Shown: one piece after another, positions 21,452-33,140 of the stretch
Layout: every line of letters begins with the position of its first letter
Numbering within the stretch: position 1 is the first letter of the stretch
Assembly (NCBI GenBank): GCA_022559985.1
Contig: JAFJTR010000051.1
Location: forward strand, 174,542 to 238,541
Length of the DNA: 64,000 nt
Direction: 5' to 3'
Source: Parastagonospora avenae f. sp. tritici 18332-5
Taxonomy: Eukaryota > Ascomycota > Dothideomycetes > Pleosporales > Phaeosphaeriaceae
Translations under genes and position numbers: made by a program
The notes under the pieces: model-generated
The model's input: the letters and a program-made list of their open reading frames with translations, nothing else
The model's database searches: none
What the model was told of the DNA's origin: nothing

Positions 21452-22335
21452 CCACAGTGACCCGGCCACAGGTCTGGCATTTCGGCGCAATTTTCTCAGT
21501 ATATTCTGGTTCCATCTCATCAGCAAGCAAGGCGTTGATAGACTTGCAAGTTCTTGGAGTAATAATTTTGCTATTGATTCCCAGCCGCTTTTAGTGGAAC
21601 GACTTCACGATAACCACAGAAGCATAGGACGATAATTGCTAGATAGCCAAGCTACAAACATCTCTTGTTTGGACACTTCCTCATTCCATGATACTAGACA
21701 GTCGTATCGATTGCAATGATCCTACACTCTGCATCCGTACACACAGCGGCCTGATGGCATGAAATAGCTTAGGGTATAGTGCCCCGTTCTTCGGATACTA
21801 TTTGAAGCTTTACAAGCTCCTCTAAAAGTTGATGGATTGTGCCTCAATTGTATAGGATGTACATCAATACACGAACTGTAAAGGGATGCACACAAACTGG
21901 CGCTTATTCGGCCCGTTACGTACATCGGGCGTGTCCTTACTGTATGTGGCTGGAAGCCTGAAGCGATCTTCGCCCGAACCAGCGCGAGGCGTTTCGGCTG
22001 ATCGACGCAGGAGTCGAGGACTTCCACTCTCAACAGCACGACGACACGACTGATATGGCATCTGTATTGGTCTCATAGCCGCTGATATGTCTGCCGTGGC
22101 TCAGGGCAATTATACGCACATTTGACAGCCTTGTGGCTTGATATCCGGCGCGCGACACTATTGGTAAGACATCTATGGGGAAGCGAGGTTGCAGATGCAG
22201 GTGCCTCAGCCCAGCTTCTGGCCCCCATGCGCGGCTGAAACAACTCGATAAATCCTTATAGCTACGCCACGCCACGTCTGCACATTGTAAAGTTAGACAT
22301 TTTGTCACGAAGAATCTGCTTGAGGTCTCAAAGCC
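21452..22335. other. Intergenic stretch, no gene seen
   Basis: About 880 bases between two plus-strand genes. Minus-strand frames here (for example 22030-22476, which also overlaps the next gene) are shadows or too short to support. Confidence 0.5.
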
Positions 22336-24207
22336 ATGTCGTCCTTGTCGGAGGATCGCGACGCGAAGCCTGCCCAATTCAACACCATTGAAAGCGGCTT
22401 CGCTCCATGGTCTGCTAAGAATAGCCCAGATGATCCCTACAAGGACTCCAGGAAACTTCGAGACAACTACAAACACATTGGAGATGCATACGATCGGAAC
22501 CAGGAATCAGCAAACGCGTGGGAGATCAAAGAGTCGTAAGTAGGGAAATAGCGAGTGACAATATGGAAACTCATGTCTTTTAGCGAGCCCTATCTTGCGC
22601 ATATCAAGTCGCTGACACCAACATGGAAGACACTACGATATCTGGCCGATTGGATGGAGGTTGGGACCACGCCATTGCGATGGCAAGAACTTAATGAATT
22701 AGAACGAATTGAACGAGCGTATCGGGCAAAAGTTACGTACATTGAGTATGAATCTGCCACTGCGTCGAAATCAGTGGAAGTCGATCACAGCGTCAAGTTG
22801 AAGGAGCTTCTGCAGTCACTCTCATACGACGCCGATAAGGGAACGCCTATGAGGCTGTTCATCGTCGAGGACCTCTCCCAGCAAGTTATCGAATTACTTG
22901 GTGCAAGATTCGACATCGATCCTATGTTCTTCCGTGAGCATATCGATGACTACGTATGGCACAATGTCCGCGACCCCTGGGCACAACCACGTAGTCTCAT
23001 GGCCAACATGAAGCATCGCAGTTGGTTTCAGATGCGCAATATGCGCCTCAGGTACTATAAGACTGAGAAAGAATTCCAAGACGCGGCGGCTGGTGCCAAC
23101 CAGTGGAATGTGCTGCGTCGTCCAGAAGACGACATTAACCATTGGAAATTTGCGGATTCTGCAGACTCCATCGTAGCTATCATGCGCACTCGGACGACAT
23201 TATGGATAGGGAAGGACAAGCAGTGCAAGGACGGTATCGTAGGCATCATTCTCGTCGACCCAACGACCACCCAAGGACAGCCGCTTTGGTACGACCGCGC
23301 AAATTGGCTTCTTACGCCGAACATGAACGACCCGCCACCATCACTGGCTAAGATGTCAGAGTCGTGGTACCAAGATATCATCAACATGACAAAGCAATTT
23401 CCATGGTTCGGACACCCCAGAAGCCATGGAATCGACCCGCAGGTCCTCGCAAAACCAGCAATGTACACGATATGCGCGGAATGGCTGGTGGTTTGCGACT
23501 ACGTCAAAGCCCGCCTAAGTCAGATCGAGCGCGAACTCGAGATGCCGCGTCTCTTCCGCTCGAAGGGCGATGCCATCGACACGTCGCTCAAGCGCCTGCA
23601 TACGTGGCGACGACAGATTCCAGTCTTCAAAGAAATGGTGACAGAGACGTTAGAGCACGCATTACCAGCAGCAGCACGACTAGCAGCATCACGCTCAATG
23701 CAATTCCCAGCACCCACTTCTCCGCGCTCGGTCCAGACTATAGTCACGGACAACGCTGTCATCAATTTCGACGACCTGACCGGATACGAGGACATCGTTC
23801 CTGACTTCCGCCGCGTCCTCGTCGCCGTCAACATCCTCCAAGAACGCGTCGATCGCCTAACCGCCATCGTCACATCTGAAATCTCCATCGAAGACTCGCG
23901 CCGGGCGATGAAGGAGAACCACAACATGGCGCGGTTGACCTGGCTAGCAACTGTATTCATCCCGTTGTCGTTCATCAGCAGCTTCTACAGCATGAATGAG
24001 GACATTTCGGCGCTGAAAACAACATATGGATGGTTCTTCTTGACGGCGGTTCCATTTACGCTGCTGATTATGGTGGTGGGCTGGATGATCGGGACGGAGA
24101 GCTGGACGCCTTGGAGGGATAGTGAGCATGTGGGTATTTTTCACGGGAAGGATGTTACGAAGAAGATGGAGCGGGAGAAGAAGGAGAAGACCACGAAAGA
24201 TGATTAG
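22336..24207 (+). CDS. CorA-like magnesium/metal transporter domain protein
   Basis: Two exons, 22336-22535 and 22584-24207 (intron 48 nt), 607 residues. The long N-terminal cytoplasmic part has the CorA-like layout: RLFIVEDLSQQVIELLGARF, FFREHIDDYVWHNVRDPW, then a helical stalk ending ENHNMARLTWLATVFIPLSF. Two C-terminal transmembrane helices follow (about 550-567 and 577-597), then a Lys-rich tail. The pore-entrance motif, GMN in bacterial CorA, here reads SMN (FISSFYSMNED). Many filamentous fungi have such divergent CorA-like proteins whose substrate is not established. Plasma membrane is likely; Mg2+ is a family-level guess. Confidence 0.85.
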
Positions 24208-24719
24208 ACGAGTATGGGGAGCGGACTTTTCGTAGTCCTACCTTGTCATTAGCTCAGCTGTTGATACCTTATTATATCCGGGACTTATTCCCTCCCGTCC
24301 TGGCCAAGGCTCTACCAAACACACCATGTCTAGCAAGAATTCGTGTATGCCCTGATCGTACCACATGTGCTTTTATACATCAGCTATCATGTTATACGCA
24401 GGCGTGGAGGAATCCAATAGCCTTATCAGCACGTGAAAAAGTGCTTAGAATGTCTTGAAGTCACGCAGCCTTGACTCACTTCGACACTCCGTTCATCCAC
24501 AGCGCGCAAGAAATATTCCAGCACCGGCTGGTAGCTTGCTATCTCCCCCGCATTCCCCTCCCCGTCCCCGCGCGTGGGGAAGTCCACATTCTTTCGTCAT
24601 GACCTAACCCAAAACACGGTACCATATGTAGCGCCATGCACATCGCAGAAATGCCTCATCTCGAGCCTCACTGCCGCCGTTACACAACGACACTACCTAC
24701 CACACATGCCCATCTCACA
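24208..24719. other. Intergenic region upstream of MFS gene
   Basis: About 510 bases. Near 24550-24580 it has C-rich blocks (CCCCCGCATTCCCC and CCCGTCCCCGCG) resembling stress-response or Mig1/CreA-type GC boxes. No coding frame with motifs apart from a short in-frame extension of the MFS gene. Confidence 0.4.
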
Positions 24720-26337
24720 ATGTCGTCCCTCCACCACAAGACCTCAACCTCACGCCTCGAAAAAGCCCTCAACGCAGACCTCGATCCGACCATCTCCAAC
24801 TCCGAACTCGACCGCCGCCTGAACCGCAAATTCGACACGCGCATCCTGCCTTGGTTGTTTGGAATATGGTTGTTCAGCTTCATCGACCGCAGTAATATCG
24901 GCAACGCGCGCATCGCAGGCCTCACCAAGGATCTCGACATCGCCACGGGGACATCCTTCAACATCGCCCTGCTCGTCTTCTACATCCCCTATATCCTCGT
25001 CGACGTACCCTCGAACTTGCTCGTCAAGCGGCTGCGCGCAGGCGTGTATTTGCCCGCGCTCATCACGTTGTGGGGAATCGTGTGTTTGTGCCTGGGCTTC
25101 GTGACGAGTTTCGCGGGGTTGATTGCATGTCGGTTACTCCTGGGCTTATTCGAGGGAGGGATTTTGGGCGGTGTGATTATCTACTTGGCCATGTTTTATC
25201 GCAGACATGATATGATGTTAAGAAATGGACTGTTTTACTGCGCGGCGCCGTTGAGTGGGGCGTTTGGGGGGTTGTTGGCGTCTGGGTTGGCGAAGATTGA
25301 GGTTGGGGGGTATGAGCGGTGGCCCTGGATTTTCTTTAGTATGTGCTCTGAATAACTTGTGTAGGAGGATAATACTGACTGTTTTAACAGTTGAGGGAGC
25401 GATGACGGTCGTGTTTGGCGTCATCTGTTTTTTCTTCATGCCCGATACTCCTGCTGCTGCTGGTTTCTTGACAGATGAAGAGAAAGAGTGGGCGCTTCTT
25501 CGGATGAGACTCGATGGCGGAGGCTCAACTACAGCGACTGCTGTTGAAGAAGAAAAGTTCAGTTGGTACTGGGCAAAGATGGCCTTGCTAGCGCCGCAGA
25601 CCTACTTTTGCTCTTTCATTTGGTTCTTCTTGCTCGTGCCACTTTACGTAGGCCTTGGCTTCCCCCTTCATCGTGACGCGCGCTAACAAAACGCAGAGCT
25701 TCACTCTCTTCCTCCCGTCCATTATCTCTGGAATGGGATACACTTCCACTACCGCCCAGCTGTTCACTGTTCCTCCAAACATGGCAGCTTTCGTCACTGT
25801 GATAGTGACTGCGTATTACTCTGACAAGGTGAAGAATCGCGGCTATTTCATCATCGGAGGTGCCATTATAGGCATATGCGGATACATCATGCTTCTTGTA
25901 GCAAAGACGAACGCTGTGCGCTACGCCGGGACTTTCCTCGTCGCAATTGGTGTTTTCCAAGGCTCACCCATGATTATGGTATGATCTTCACCAAATGTCT
26001 TCTGCTCCTTAACTAACTCTTACAGGCATGGATCTCGAACAACGTCGCACCGCACTATGTCCGCGCCGTTGCGGTTGGCATGGTCATTTCGATAGCCAAC
26101 TGCTCGGCCTTCATAGGTACCTTCATCTACCTCCAGCGTGACGCGCCCAAGTACGTTCTGGGCCATGCGGTGTCTTTGGGGGCATTGGTGCTCACGGTGA
26201 TTCTTGCGGGTGGCCAGATTGTTTATCTGCAATGGGAGAACAAGAAAAGAGATGGAGGCGAGCGAGATGCTCGTCTTGGTGAGGAGAATGAAGGAAGGCT
26301 GGGTCATGAACACCCGAACTTTAGATACACGCTGTAG
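24720..26337 (+). CDS. MFS transporter, Dal5-like anion:cation symporter family
   Basis: Four exons: 24720-25338, 25391-25647, 25697-25978 and 26026-26337 (introns of 52, 49 and 47 nt), 489 residues. It has about 12 transmembrane helices. Family marks are LNRKFDTRILPWLFGIWLFS, FIDRSNIGNARIAGL in helix 1, IPYILVDVPSNLLVKRL, and RLLLGLFEGGILGGVIIYL. The central loop GFLTDEEKEWALLRMRLDG is typical of the allantoate/nicotinate/vitamin carrier family (Dal5, Tna1). Substrates in this family are small organic anions such as allantoate, nicotinate, pantothenate or biotin precursors, and none can be chosen here. The start at 24720 is the ATG nearest the conserved N-terminus; an ATG at 24636 would add 28 residues. 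Confidence 0.92.
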
Positions 26338-26623
26338 ACTTCATTGAGTACTCCGAGGACTACCCATTGGCAAAAAAATCAAGCTGTACAGACTCGAGGT
26401 TGTTTTGGTAACTCATAACCTGCCATCAACCTGTTGAGCGTAGTCAGGCTCGTATATGAGAAAACGTCTCTTCCCTCATAGTACTTTGGGTTTGACCAGA
26501 GCATGCACGAATAATGGCAGCACCTTGGCGACAGTGATGAAACAAAGTGCAACAGAATGAAATTGGCAGTGGGATATCAAAGGAAAGGAATGTCATACAC
26601 GAGAGAAGTCCGCTTCCGTTGAG

Positions 26624-28208
26624 CTACTCCACAATCTCCAATTCACCCTGCCTATTCTTGGCAAACGTGTCCTTGTGCTCCTCCCAAATTCTCAGCAACT
26701 CATTCATGTACTTGTCGTGAACCTCGTTGATGTGCTCGTTATCCGGGTGTTTGTCCTGCACCACTCTGATTGGCTTACCTACGACGATGTTGATGGGTCT
26801 TCGGTAGGGCATCATGCCGACATCGTAGTTAAAGATGCCTCGAGCATGGAAGATGGGTACGGTGAAGCCCATGACCTTCTTGACCAGCATCTGGAACTTG
26901 TGCACATATGGGTGTGTATCGGTGTCGAGTTGGTCGTAAACGTCGTTTTCGCCAAAGGCAAGGACGGGGACAAGGTCAGCACCTGTGCGGATGGCCATCT
27001 TGACGAATCCCTTGCGCCTTCGCAGTACGAGACGAATAGTTCCGGGGCGCGCATCGAGCGACTCGCGAGCACCGCCTACGACGATTGTGATGGCGCGACC
27101 CATTCCTTCACCGTTTTGTCCTCCCTTGGACAGGATGTTCTCGCACGACTCACGCGACACGGATGCCATGCCGAGACGGAGGGCATACTCACGGTAGATT
27201 GGGTAGCGAAAGTTGGACTCGAGGGTAAGCAGGGCATTGGTGATGCCAGGGAACAGCTGGGAGAAACCCAGTGCCTCTGTCGCAAAGGCAGCGAATGCGC
27301 CGTGCGAGATGATGCCATGGGGATGGTACCCGAAGATATACTTGCGGGTTGGCTCTAGCTCCTGCGACCGGTGCAGACGGGCAGGGAAGTAGGAGGCGAA
27401 GAGCGACCAAATGGGCAGGCGTCGCAGGCGCTCGCTGCGGAAGGAAAGCTCGCCGGACGTGCCGGCGTTGGAGAAGAGGACGTAGACAGTGTAGGGAAGG
27501 AGTATGGGCCACAGCAGTGGTATGCTGCAGAGGAAGAAGAATATGGCCAGGCCGCCGACGATGCTGAGCGTGTGCATGAGGACGGCCGCGGTCTGGAGGC
27601 GGCGTTGGAGGGGTACATTCATCGGCGCCCAGCGCATCCTGCGACGGTTAGTTGCTGGTCATAGCATTGTAGCCGTCTTCAACGTACTTGCTCGTTGCCC
27701 ACCCGGCGCCAGCCTGTCGCCCGGACTTGAGCTCAGAGTTGCGGCGCTTCATGTCCTGCCTGCGGTCCTTCTCCAGCTCCTGGGGCGGCTTCACGCTCAC
27801 CAGGGCCTCGCCGTTGCCGTTGGGGTGCTTCTCGAACACCTCCGTCTCCAATTGAAACCCATCGTTCCCGTCGTTGATCTGCTCGCCATGCTTGCGTCCG
27901 ATGGAGCCATGCGAGCTGCGCGAGTCCTTCCTACGGTGTCCGCGGGGTGTCGGGCTCCTAGGCGTGTCGTCTTGGCCAACGCCTTCAAGCTTCTCTGCTT
28001 CTTCTTTGGCGGATTTTTTAGTGCCATTGGTTTTGATGCCGTCGACCTTGGTCTTCAGCCGCTGTTTTGTCTGTTCGACAGTGCCATCGGTGCCGTTGGC
28101 ATGTGATTTTGGCTCGAGCGCTTCTTCGGCAGCGTCGGCGTACGACTTGGGCGGTAGGTTGAGCTCGGCGCGCTCCTCGGGGGCGGCAGGCTCGGGGTTC
28201 AGAGACAT
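26624..28208 (-). CDS. DGA1: Diacylglycerol O-acyltransferase type 2
   Basis: ER/lipid-droplet enzyme making triacylglycerol from diacylglycerol and acyl-CoA. Exons are 27688-28208 and 26624-27638 (intron 49 nt, donor GTACGT), 511 residues. The first ~160 residues are disordered and charged, longer than in yeast Dga1. Two hydrophobic segments (about 195-230) form the membrane hairpin. The catalytic HPHG is in IFGYHPHGIISHGAF (about 279-282), followed by ESNFRYPIYREYALRLG, ITIVVGGARESLDARPG and RRRKGFVKMAIRTGADLVPV, all DGAT2 signatures. The splice joins WATSK to MRWAPMNVPLQRRLQT, the usual fungal sequence. A GC donor four bases upstream was rejected because it breaks the frame. Confidence 0.95.
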
Positions 28209-28788
28209 GGCGGCCGTAGTGATGCGCGTGAATGGGTGGTAGGAGTGAAGAGAACGGGCTACGAGGACATGGTGGGATTTTGTTGGGGTGAAAGGAATGA
28301 CCTAGGTGAGCTTTCCTTAGCTGCGACGCGGACATGACATCACAGTGTGGCTGTTTCGGAACTCGCCCGGAAGCTGCGAACGGCCCACGCGGCTCAGCAG
28401 TACGATGCCGCAAACTCTGCTCTGGCTCTGCCTTGATCTGCCCAAAAGCACGTAAATAAAATTAATGTCCAATTGAGTTTCAACGCCCCCTCGCATGTGA
28501 CGCTTGGCTTCAACTCGACCCTGATCGCCTCATGATTTGCATGCACCCAGGAATGGCGTAGCTCGCGGTATATCAACAACACCATCTCTCCCACCTTCGC
28601 CACTCCCTGATTCGCCAGTTCAAGCGCATGTTCCTACGTCGTGCCATGACTAATCCTGCCTTCCTGCCGTTACCATTCCTGACGCTCCTTCTACCTGACT
28701 GAATCCCACTGCTGCCTACTCGCAGTAGCAATTATACTTCACCCATTAAATCTCGGACTTTCCCGCAAGACCAGCAGCAAAATCAAGT
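28209..28788. other. Intergenic region between divergent genes
   Basis: About 580 bases between the starts of the DGAT2 gene (minus) and the STK19-like gene (plus), presumably both promoters. No coding frame with motifs. Confidence 0.5.
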
Positions 28789-30022
28789 ATGTCGTTCCAG
28801 GCTACGCCAGCCCGCTCATCACGCATCACCAAACCAAGAAGAACAAGCGCCGCTGCTGCACTAGGGCTGAAGCGATCCACGTCCTCACCATCCAAACCTA
28901 GTCCACGAAAGCGGTCCTTGCCATCTGAGCAATCTATCCGGTACGATGACGACGAAGAGCTGGACGACACGGGCATCATAGCATCACTTGCCGATGATCT
29001 GGACCTTCGTGATGTACCCCAGTACATGGAGTACATCCGCAACCGTACGTTTAGTGATATGCCAGAGAAAGCTGGTATGAACTCGACCAGGATAGCCGAA
29101 GTCCTCAATTTCCGGAGAAGACTCCCGCCTTTTGTAACCATAGCACACATTGACGCGCTGAGCACATCATCCACCATGATCGAACGGGAAATTGCGGAGC
29201 TTGCACAAGCAGGTGTCGTGCGGCGCGTAACGATCCCAAATCGCGGTGCTGGTGCAGCAGCCGTTGGTGATGGCATCGCAAGCGTACGAGAATGGCAAGC
29301 ACTGGTCCGGGCACATGTAGAGCTACATGAAGAGCTCAAGGGTACGTAGCTGATGTTCACGGCATGATGTCTCGAGGTGTGCTAATCTTGAAGCAGAGAA
29401 GTATATTTCCCTGATGAATGCGAACCCCAGTGCAGCGTCAATTTCTGGAATAGCCTTCAAGCCATCTGAGCTCTCTGCCTTGACTGGCGTAGGTCTCCTC
29501 ACATCAGTCAATGCCACGTCTACTTCATCATACTTTGGATCCCCAGGCTCCAGTTCTCTCACAGCAATATCGTCATCTGGTTCGCGTCATTTTGCAGGCT
29601 CACTGGAAGCCGTAGGCGGCGCTTCAGCAGCTCAACATATCCATGGCGGAACATCACTCAACTCTTCTCGAGCAACACTGACCTCTTACAACTTCTCCCT
29701 CCCAAACACCGGTACGCACATCAAGCTCCTCGTTGAGGCACGAACCCATCTTCTTGGCATCTTGAAGAAGGCCAAGTACAAAGAGATGCCACTCGACATC
29801 CTGAAAGAGAAGTGGGATGGTGGTGTTGCGGTGCATGGTGAGCGTGAAGACAGGAAGAAGGCAAGAGGAGAATTCGCAGGCGTGCTACCGGGGCGCACGA
29901 AGAAGTGGAAGTCATTCTATGGCATGCGCTTCGAATGGATTCTCGAAGAGTGCTTAGGGGCTGGTCTCGTGGAGTTGTTCGAGACTGGCAGCGTCGGTAG
30001 AGCAGTACGTGCAACGAGATGA
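28789..30022 (+). CDS. STK19-like winged-helix protein
   Basis: Two exons, 28789-29341 and 29397-30022 (intron 55 nt), 392 residues. The N-terminus is basic and disordered. The body has winged-helix-like segments: FVTIAHIDALSTSSTMIE and EIAELAQAGVVRRVTIPN, then ALTGVGLLTSVNATSTSSYF, then LLVEARTHLLGILKKAKYKE. The C-terminus is KKWKSFYGMRFEWILEECLG followed by AGLVELFETGSVGRAVR. This order and the final block resemble the fungal STK19 family. Human STK19, once called a kinase, is now understood as a winged-helix DNA-binding protein in transcription-coupled repair. No kinase motif is present here. Family call is from memory and moderate. Confidence 0.68.
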
Positions 30023-30304
30023 ATGGCCTTGATTCCTACAACATGATGTATACACCACGATCTTGTTACCATCCACACCGCGGCGGATCATCTTCCCAGC
30101 TATCTGCTGCTTTATAGCCGGCATTGCTTACACTCAATATATGCCTTCTTGCTACCCGGATGCTAGGCTCTCAAAGCATCAAGCCGCACAAATGGCTCAC
30201 CAGGCCGTCCGCCTGAGTCTGGCAACGAGACATTAAACTTCAATTCCTTCCGCTTGAAGACGCTGGTATTCAGCCTCTGCTTCCACGCAAGCGTCGAGTT
30301 CCGC

Positions 30305-31692
30305 CTACTCTTCCTCAACACGCAAGCGCTCGCGTTCGATGGCCTTGGTAACCGCCTCGGCGATCAAATGCGTCTGTATTTCCCGCTGCAGATCGGTAAA
30401 GCCTGCAAACGGGTCATCGGCATGTACATTTCCAGGATCCAGAATGGCTGCATCAATGGGAGGTTTTGGAATTGAAGCGTCTGAGGCGAAGCACTTCTCG
30501 GTCTCGGTGTGTAAGCGCTCATCCTCGATGGCCTTAGCAGCCGCCTCCCTTCTCAATTTAATTTCAAGCTTCCTCCGTTTCGACTTGCTGAGACCCGGAT
30601 AAGGGTCAATGACAGGCACTGATTCAGGATCCAGCATGACCGAGAGGTCAGGGACGGAGCACTCCTCCACAGAGACTGTCTCTTCCAAAGTAACATTGAC
30701 AGGACACCCCGAAGATGGGCAGCTGATCGTACAGAAGTCGTCGCTGGAGAAAGTGTCATGTTGAGTAGACGTGAAGTGTTCCTGGTCCTTGACACTCTGC
30801 TCGAGAACATCGTCTTCGACCGGCTCGTCCTGTACGAGTCCGTTGTGCAGGACCAGTCTTTGCTTCAATTCTGTCTCTGCATCGGTCATGCGCGAGATCT
30901 TGTCATCATAGAGATCGATCGCACAAGTCATCATGAACCTGTACAACTCTGCGCCGCCAACACTCTCGAGGAAAGCCTCTGTCTTGAAGATACCGTGATC
31001 CTCTTCAAAGGCTTCCCGGGCTCTCTTGGGCAGATAATCATGGACCCAGCTCTCCCTCGCAAGCTTCGAAAAGTAGCTATCGGTTGCTGAAAGGATCTCG
31101 AAGATACTCAGGAGGGAGCCATGACCTTCCATCTCATGCACTGCTGCTGCTTGAAGGCCCTCTAGGGAGCTGCATTCTGCCGTTGCAATGTACACCAGAA
31201 GAGCTTGTGTGAACCCAATGTTGGCGGAATCACCCATGGTGGCTAGCGCTTCAAACGATTTGGTGTACAGATAGTGTACGATCGTGTGGCCGGTTGACTC
31301 ATCCACGCTTGAGAGGTAGAATCGCCCCCCTGGGTCAGTTTCGCGCCATTCCGGAGGAACAAGGTGTCGCGGAACATAGTGTACAGTGTTGCTCGGTCCG
31401 ATGATGAGTTCAAAGGGGAGTTCGGTGTAGGGGCTGTCATCGGATTAGCACGCATGGCTTAATGCAAGGTCTATGGAGTGTCTTACGAGCTGCGTAGCTC
31501 TTGCGGGATAGTCGAAAGTTCGTCTGATGTTGACTGTTCTATCGGAGGTGCTTCCTCTGCTCCAGATGTGGGGTCCGCTACAGGCACCGCTTGCTCGGCA
31601 GCCTGAACTTGGTTGAGCTGTTCCATCTCAAGCTCCCGCAGTCTCACAAAGTGGAGCCATTCCTTCTTAGTAATCTTCTTCATGACAGGCAT
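30305..31692 (-). CDS. BTB/POZ-like domain protein with repeated C-terminal helices
   Basis: Exons are 31487-31692 and 30305-31433 (intron 53 nt), 444 residues. After a short helical lead (KKITKKEWLHFVRLRELEME) comes a BTB-like core: DESTGHTIVHYLYTKSFEAL, then QALLVYIATAECSSLEGLQA and ILSATDSYFSKLARESWVHD, as in fungal BTB proteins of unknown role. The C-terminal ~130 residues repeat a unit: DPYPGLSKSKRRKLEIKLRR then AAAKAIEDERL, and DDPFAGFTDLQREIQTHLIA then EAVTKAIERERL. The stop (TAG at 30305-30307) is followed in the same frame by 23 open, coding-like codons, so the real C-terminus may be longer or the gene damaged. A start at 31683 is also possible. Confidence 0.68.
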
Positions 31693-32538
31693 GTCGTATG
31701 AAGTAATTCAAGACGAGAAAAACAGGAGCAGTCAGCGCTCTGATTCTGGAGTGTTTGTGAGATAGGGGAGAAGAACCAAATTAAGCAGGCATGAGCGCCA
31801 ACACGTCTATCTCATGCAGGTCGCACAACCTGCGCCGTACAGCTTACCCCGCTAATAGAGGCCAATCGTCTCCAACCACCTTATCATACAAAAGCAGTTC
31901 TGAATGTGGCACCTCGTTAAGCCTGTCACTGGTGGAAGGGATCCCGTGGGGTCATTGTAATGTTGAGCACAAACGATGGTCAATGGCTTTGCTACAATTA
32001 ATGCAAATCAATGCACGAGCGAGTTTTTTTTCTTTTCGAACAGCATCAATGAAAGCAGCTACGGCAAAGTTTGTCCCAGCCTGCTATTTGCACTAATGGT
32101 GATGCTACAAGGTGGCAATGAAAGACAGCGTTCGTGCTCAGTATGGAGATACCATACACCCAATTGGCTCGTTGTCCAGAAGTTCGACCTCCATTTCTGG
32201 CCATCCATCTCTTCCCTCATCGATGTTGCGTTCCCAATCTTGTACGGCTTGAGACTTTGCTCCTTCAGAGTCCTCGCTCAGCCCTGCGAGATGGCGCCAA
32301 TCATTTCCCGTACCAGTGGTGTACACCACCAAGTCTTACATTTGAACGATGAGCTTCCTTCGTCTGCAATATGCGACCCACTAGGCTCCAGCAAATTCAT
32401 GTCCGCTCTGCACGTGCGCGAAGTAATCTAATAGTCTTTAGAGGCATACTAGTAATTTTACATAGAAGCCTGTATATCTTTAGTGCTAGAAGACATCTTA
32501 TCTTAGTAAAAGATCTTAAATGTGTTTAGGCTATCTAT
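31693..32538. other. Intergenic, AT-rich toward its right end
   Basis: About 850 bases without a supported gene. Around 32430-32530 the sequence becomes rich in TA steps, in contrast with the GC-balanced neighbours, as in RIP-affected or decayed DNA. Confidence 0.4.
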
Positions 32539-33140
32539 TCACCCTTCTCGTTTAGTGAAGGCAGACAGGAATTGTGACGGGGCCCCTTCCATGTCGTCAT
32601 GGCGAGCAGCGTTGGGCCATGTGTCTGCGAGGGAGAACATATATGCATCAAGTGTGCTGCCATCGTAGACGTGCTGGAGGATGGCGTTCAGTGTTGAGTC
32701 GGAGATGGGTACGTGGGCGAGCCGTGCAAAGTGTCCGTCGACAAGGTATTCCAAGTACGGTCTGGAGCTCTGGCAGATTATGGCGAGGTTGTATTCCGTG
32801 ACTGAACAAATTCAGCAGTGATTCGAGACGAGTTGCCTATGCCCCAGTCCTTTCCGTTCGACGCGCCATTCATTTAGGTTTCTGCGTCGAGGCGATTGGT
32901 CTGCCATGCTCGCGGTCTTGTGTACACGTTTCTGAGCGGATATCTCCTCGGTCTTCTTCCACTCCTTGAGTTACCTCGTGCGATGCCAGGTTTCAAACTA
33001 TACACTTGATCAGTCTCGTTCTCATCCTCAAGTTCAAAACATTCATCGGCCCCAACTGCTTTCTTCACAGCTGCATTCGCCCTTATCTCGTCTCACATGT
33101 AGTCTTGGAGAGACATCTCGCCGAACTCGTATTGAATGAG
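32539..33140 (-). pseudogene. Possible decayed BTB-like gene fragments
   Basis: Minus-strand pieces look protein-like but do not join. At 32539-32810 there is EYNLAIICQSSRPYLEYLVD followed by FARLAHVPISDSTLNAILQH, which resembles the middle of a BTB fold. At 32874-33110 there is an acidic piece with KKAVGADECFELEDENETDQ. The second piece is preceded by MSLQDYM and an in-frame TGA. No splice sites make one frame. It lies just upstream of an intact BTB-like gene on the same strand and may be a decayed relative. Tentative. Confidence 0.3.

Noticed and set aside
26675..27358. 227-codon plus-strand frame
   Set aside because: Antisense to the DGAT2 gene, which has clear catalytic motifs.
27639..27691. 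GC-AG intron in the DGAT2 gene (donor GCAAGT)
   Set aside because: It would change the frame; the GTACGT donor four bases downstream gives the conserved junction.
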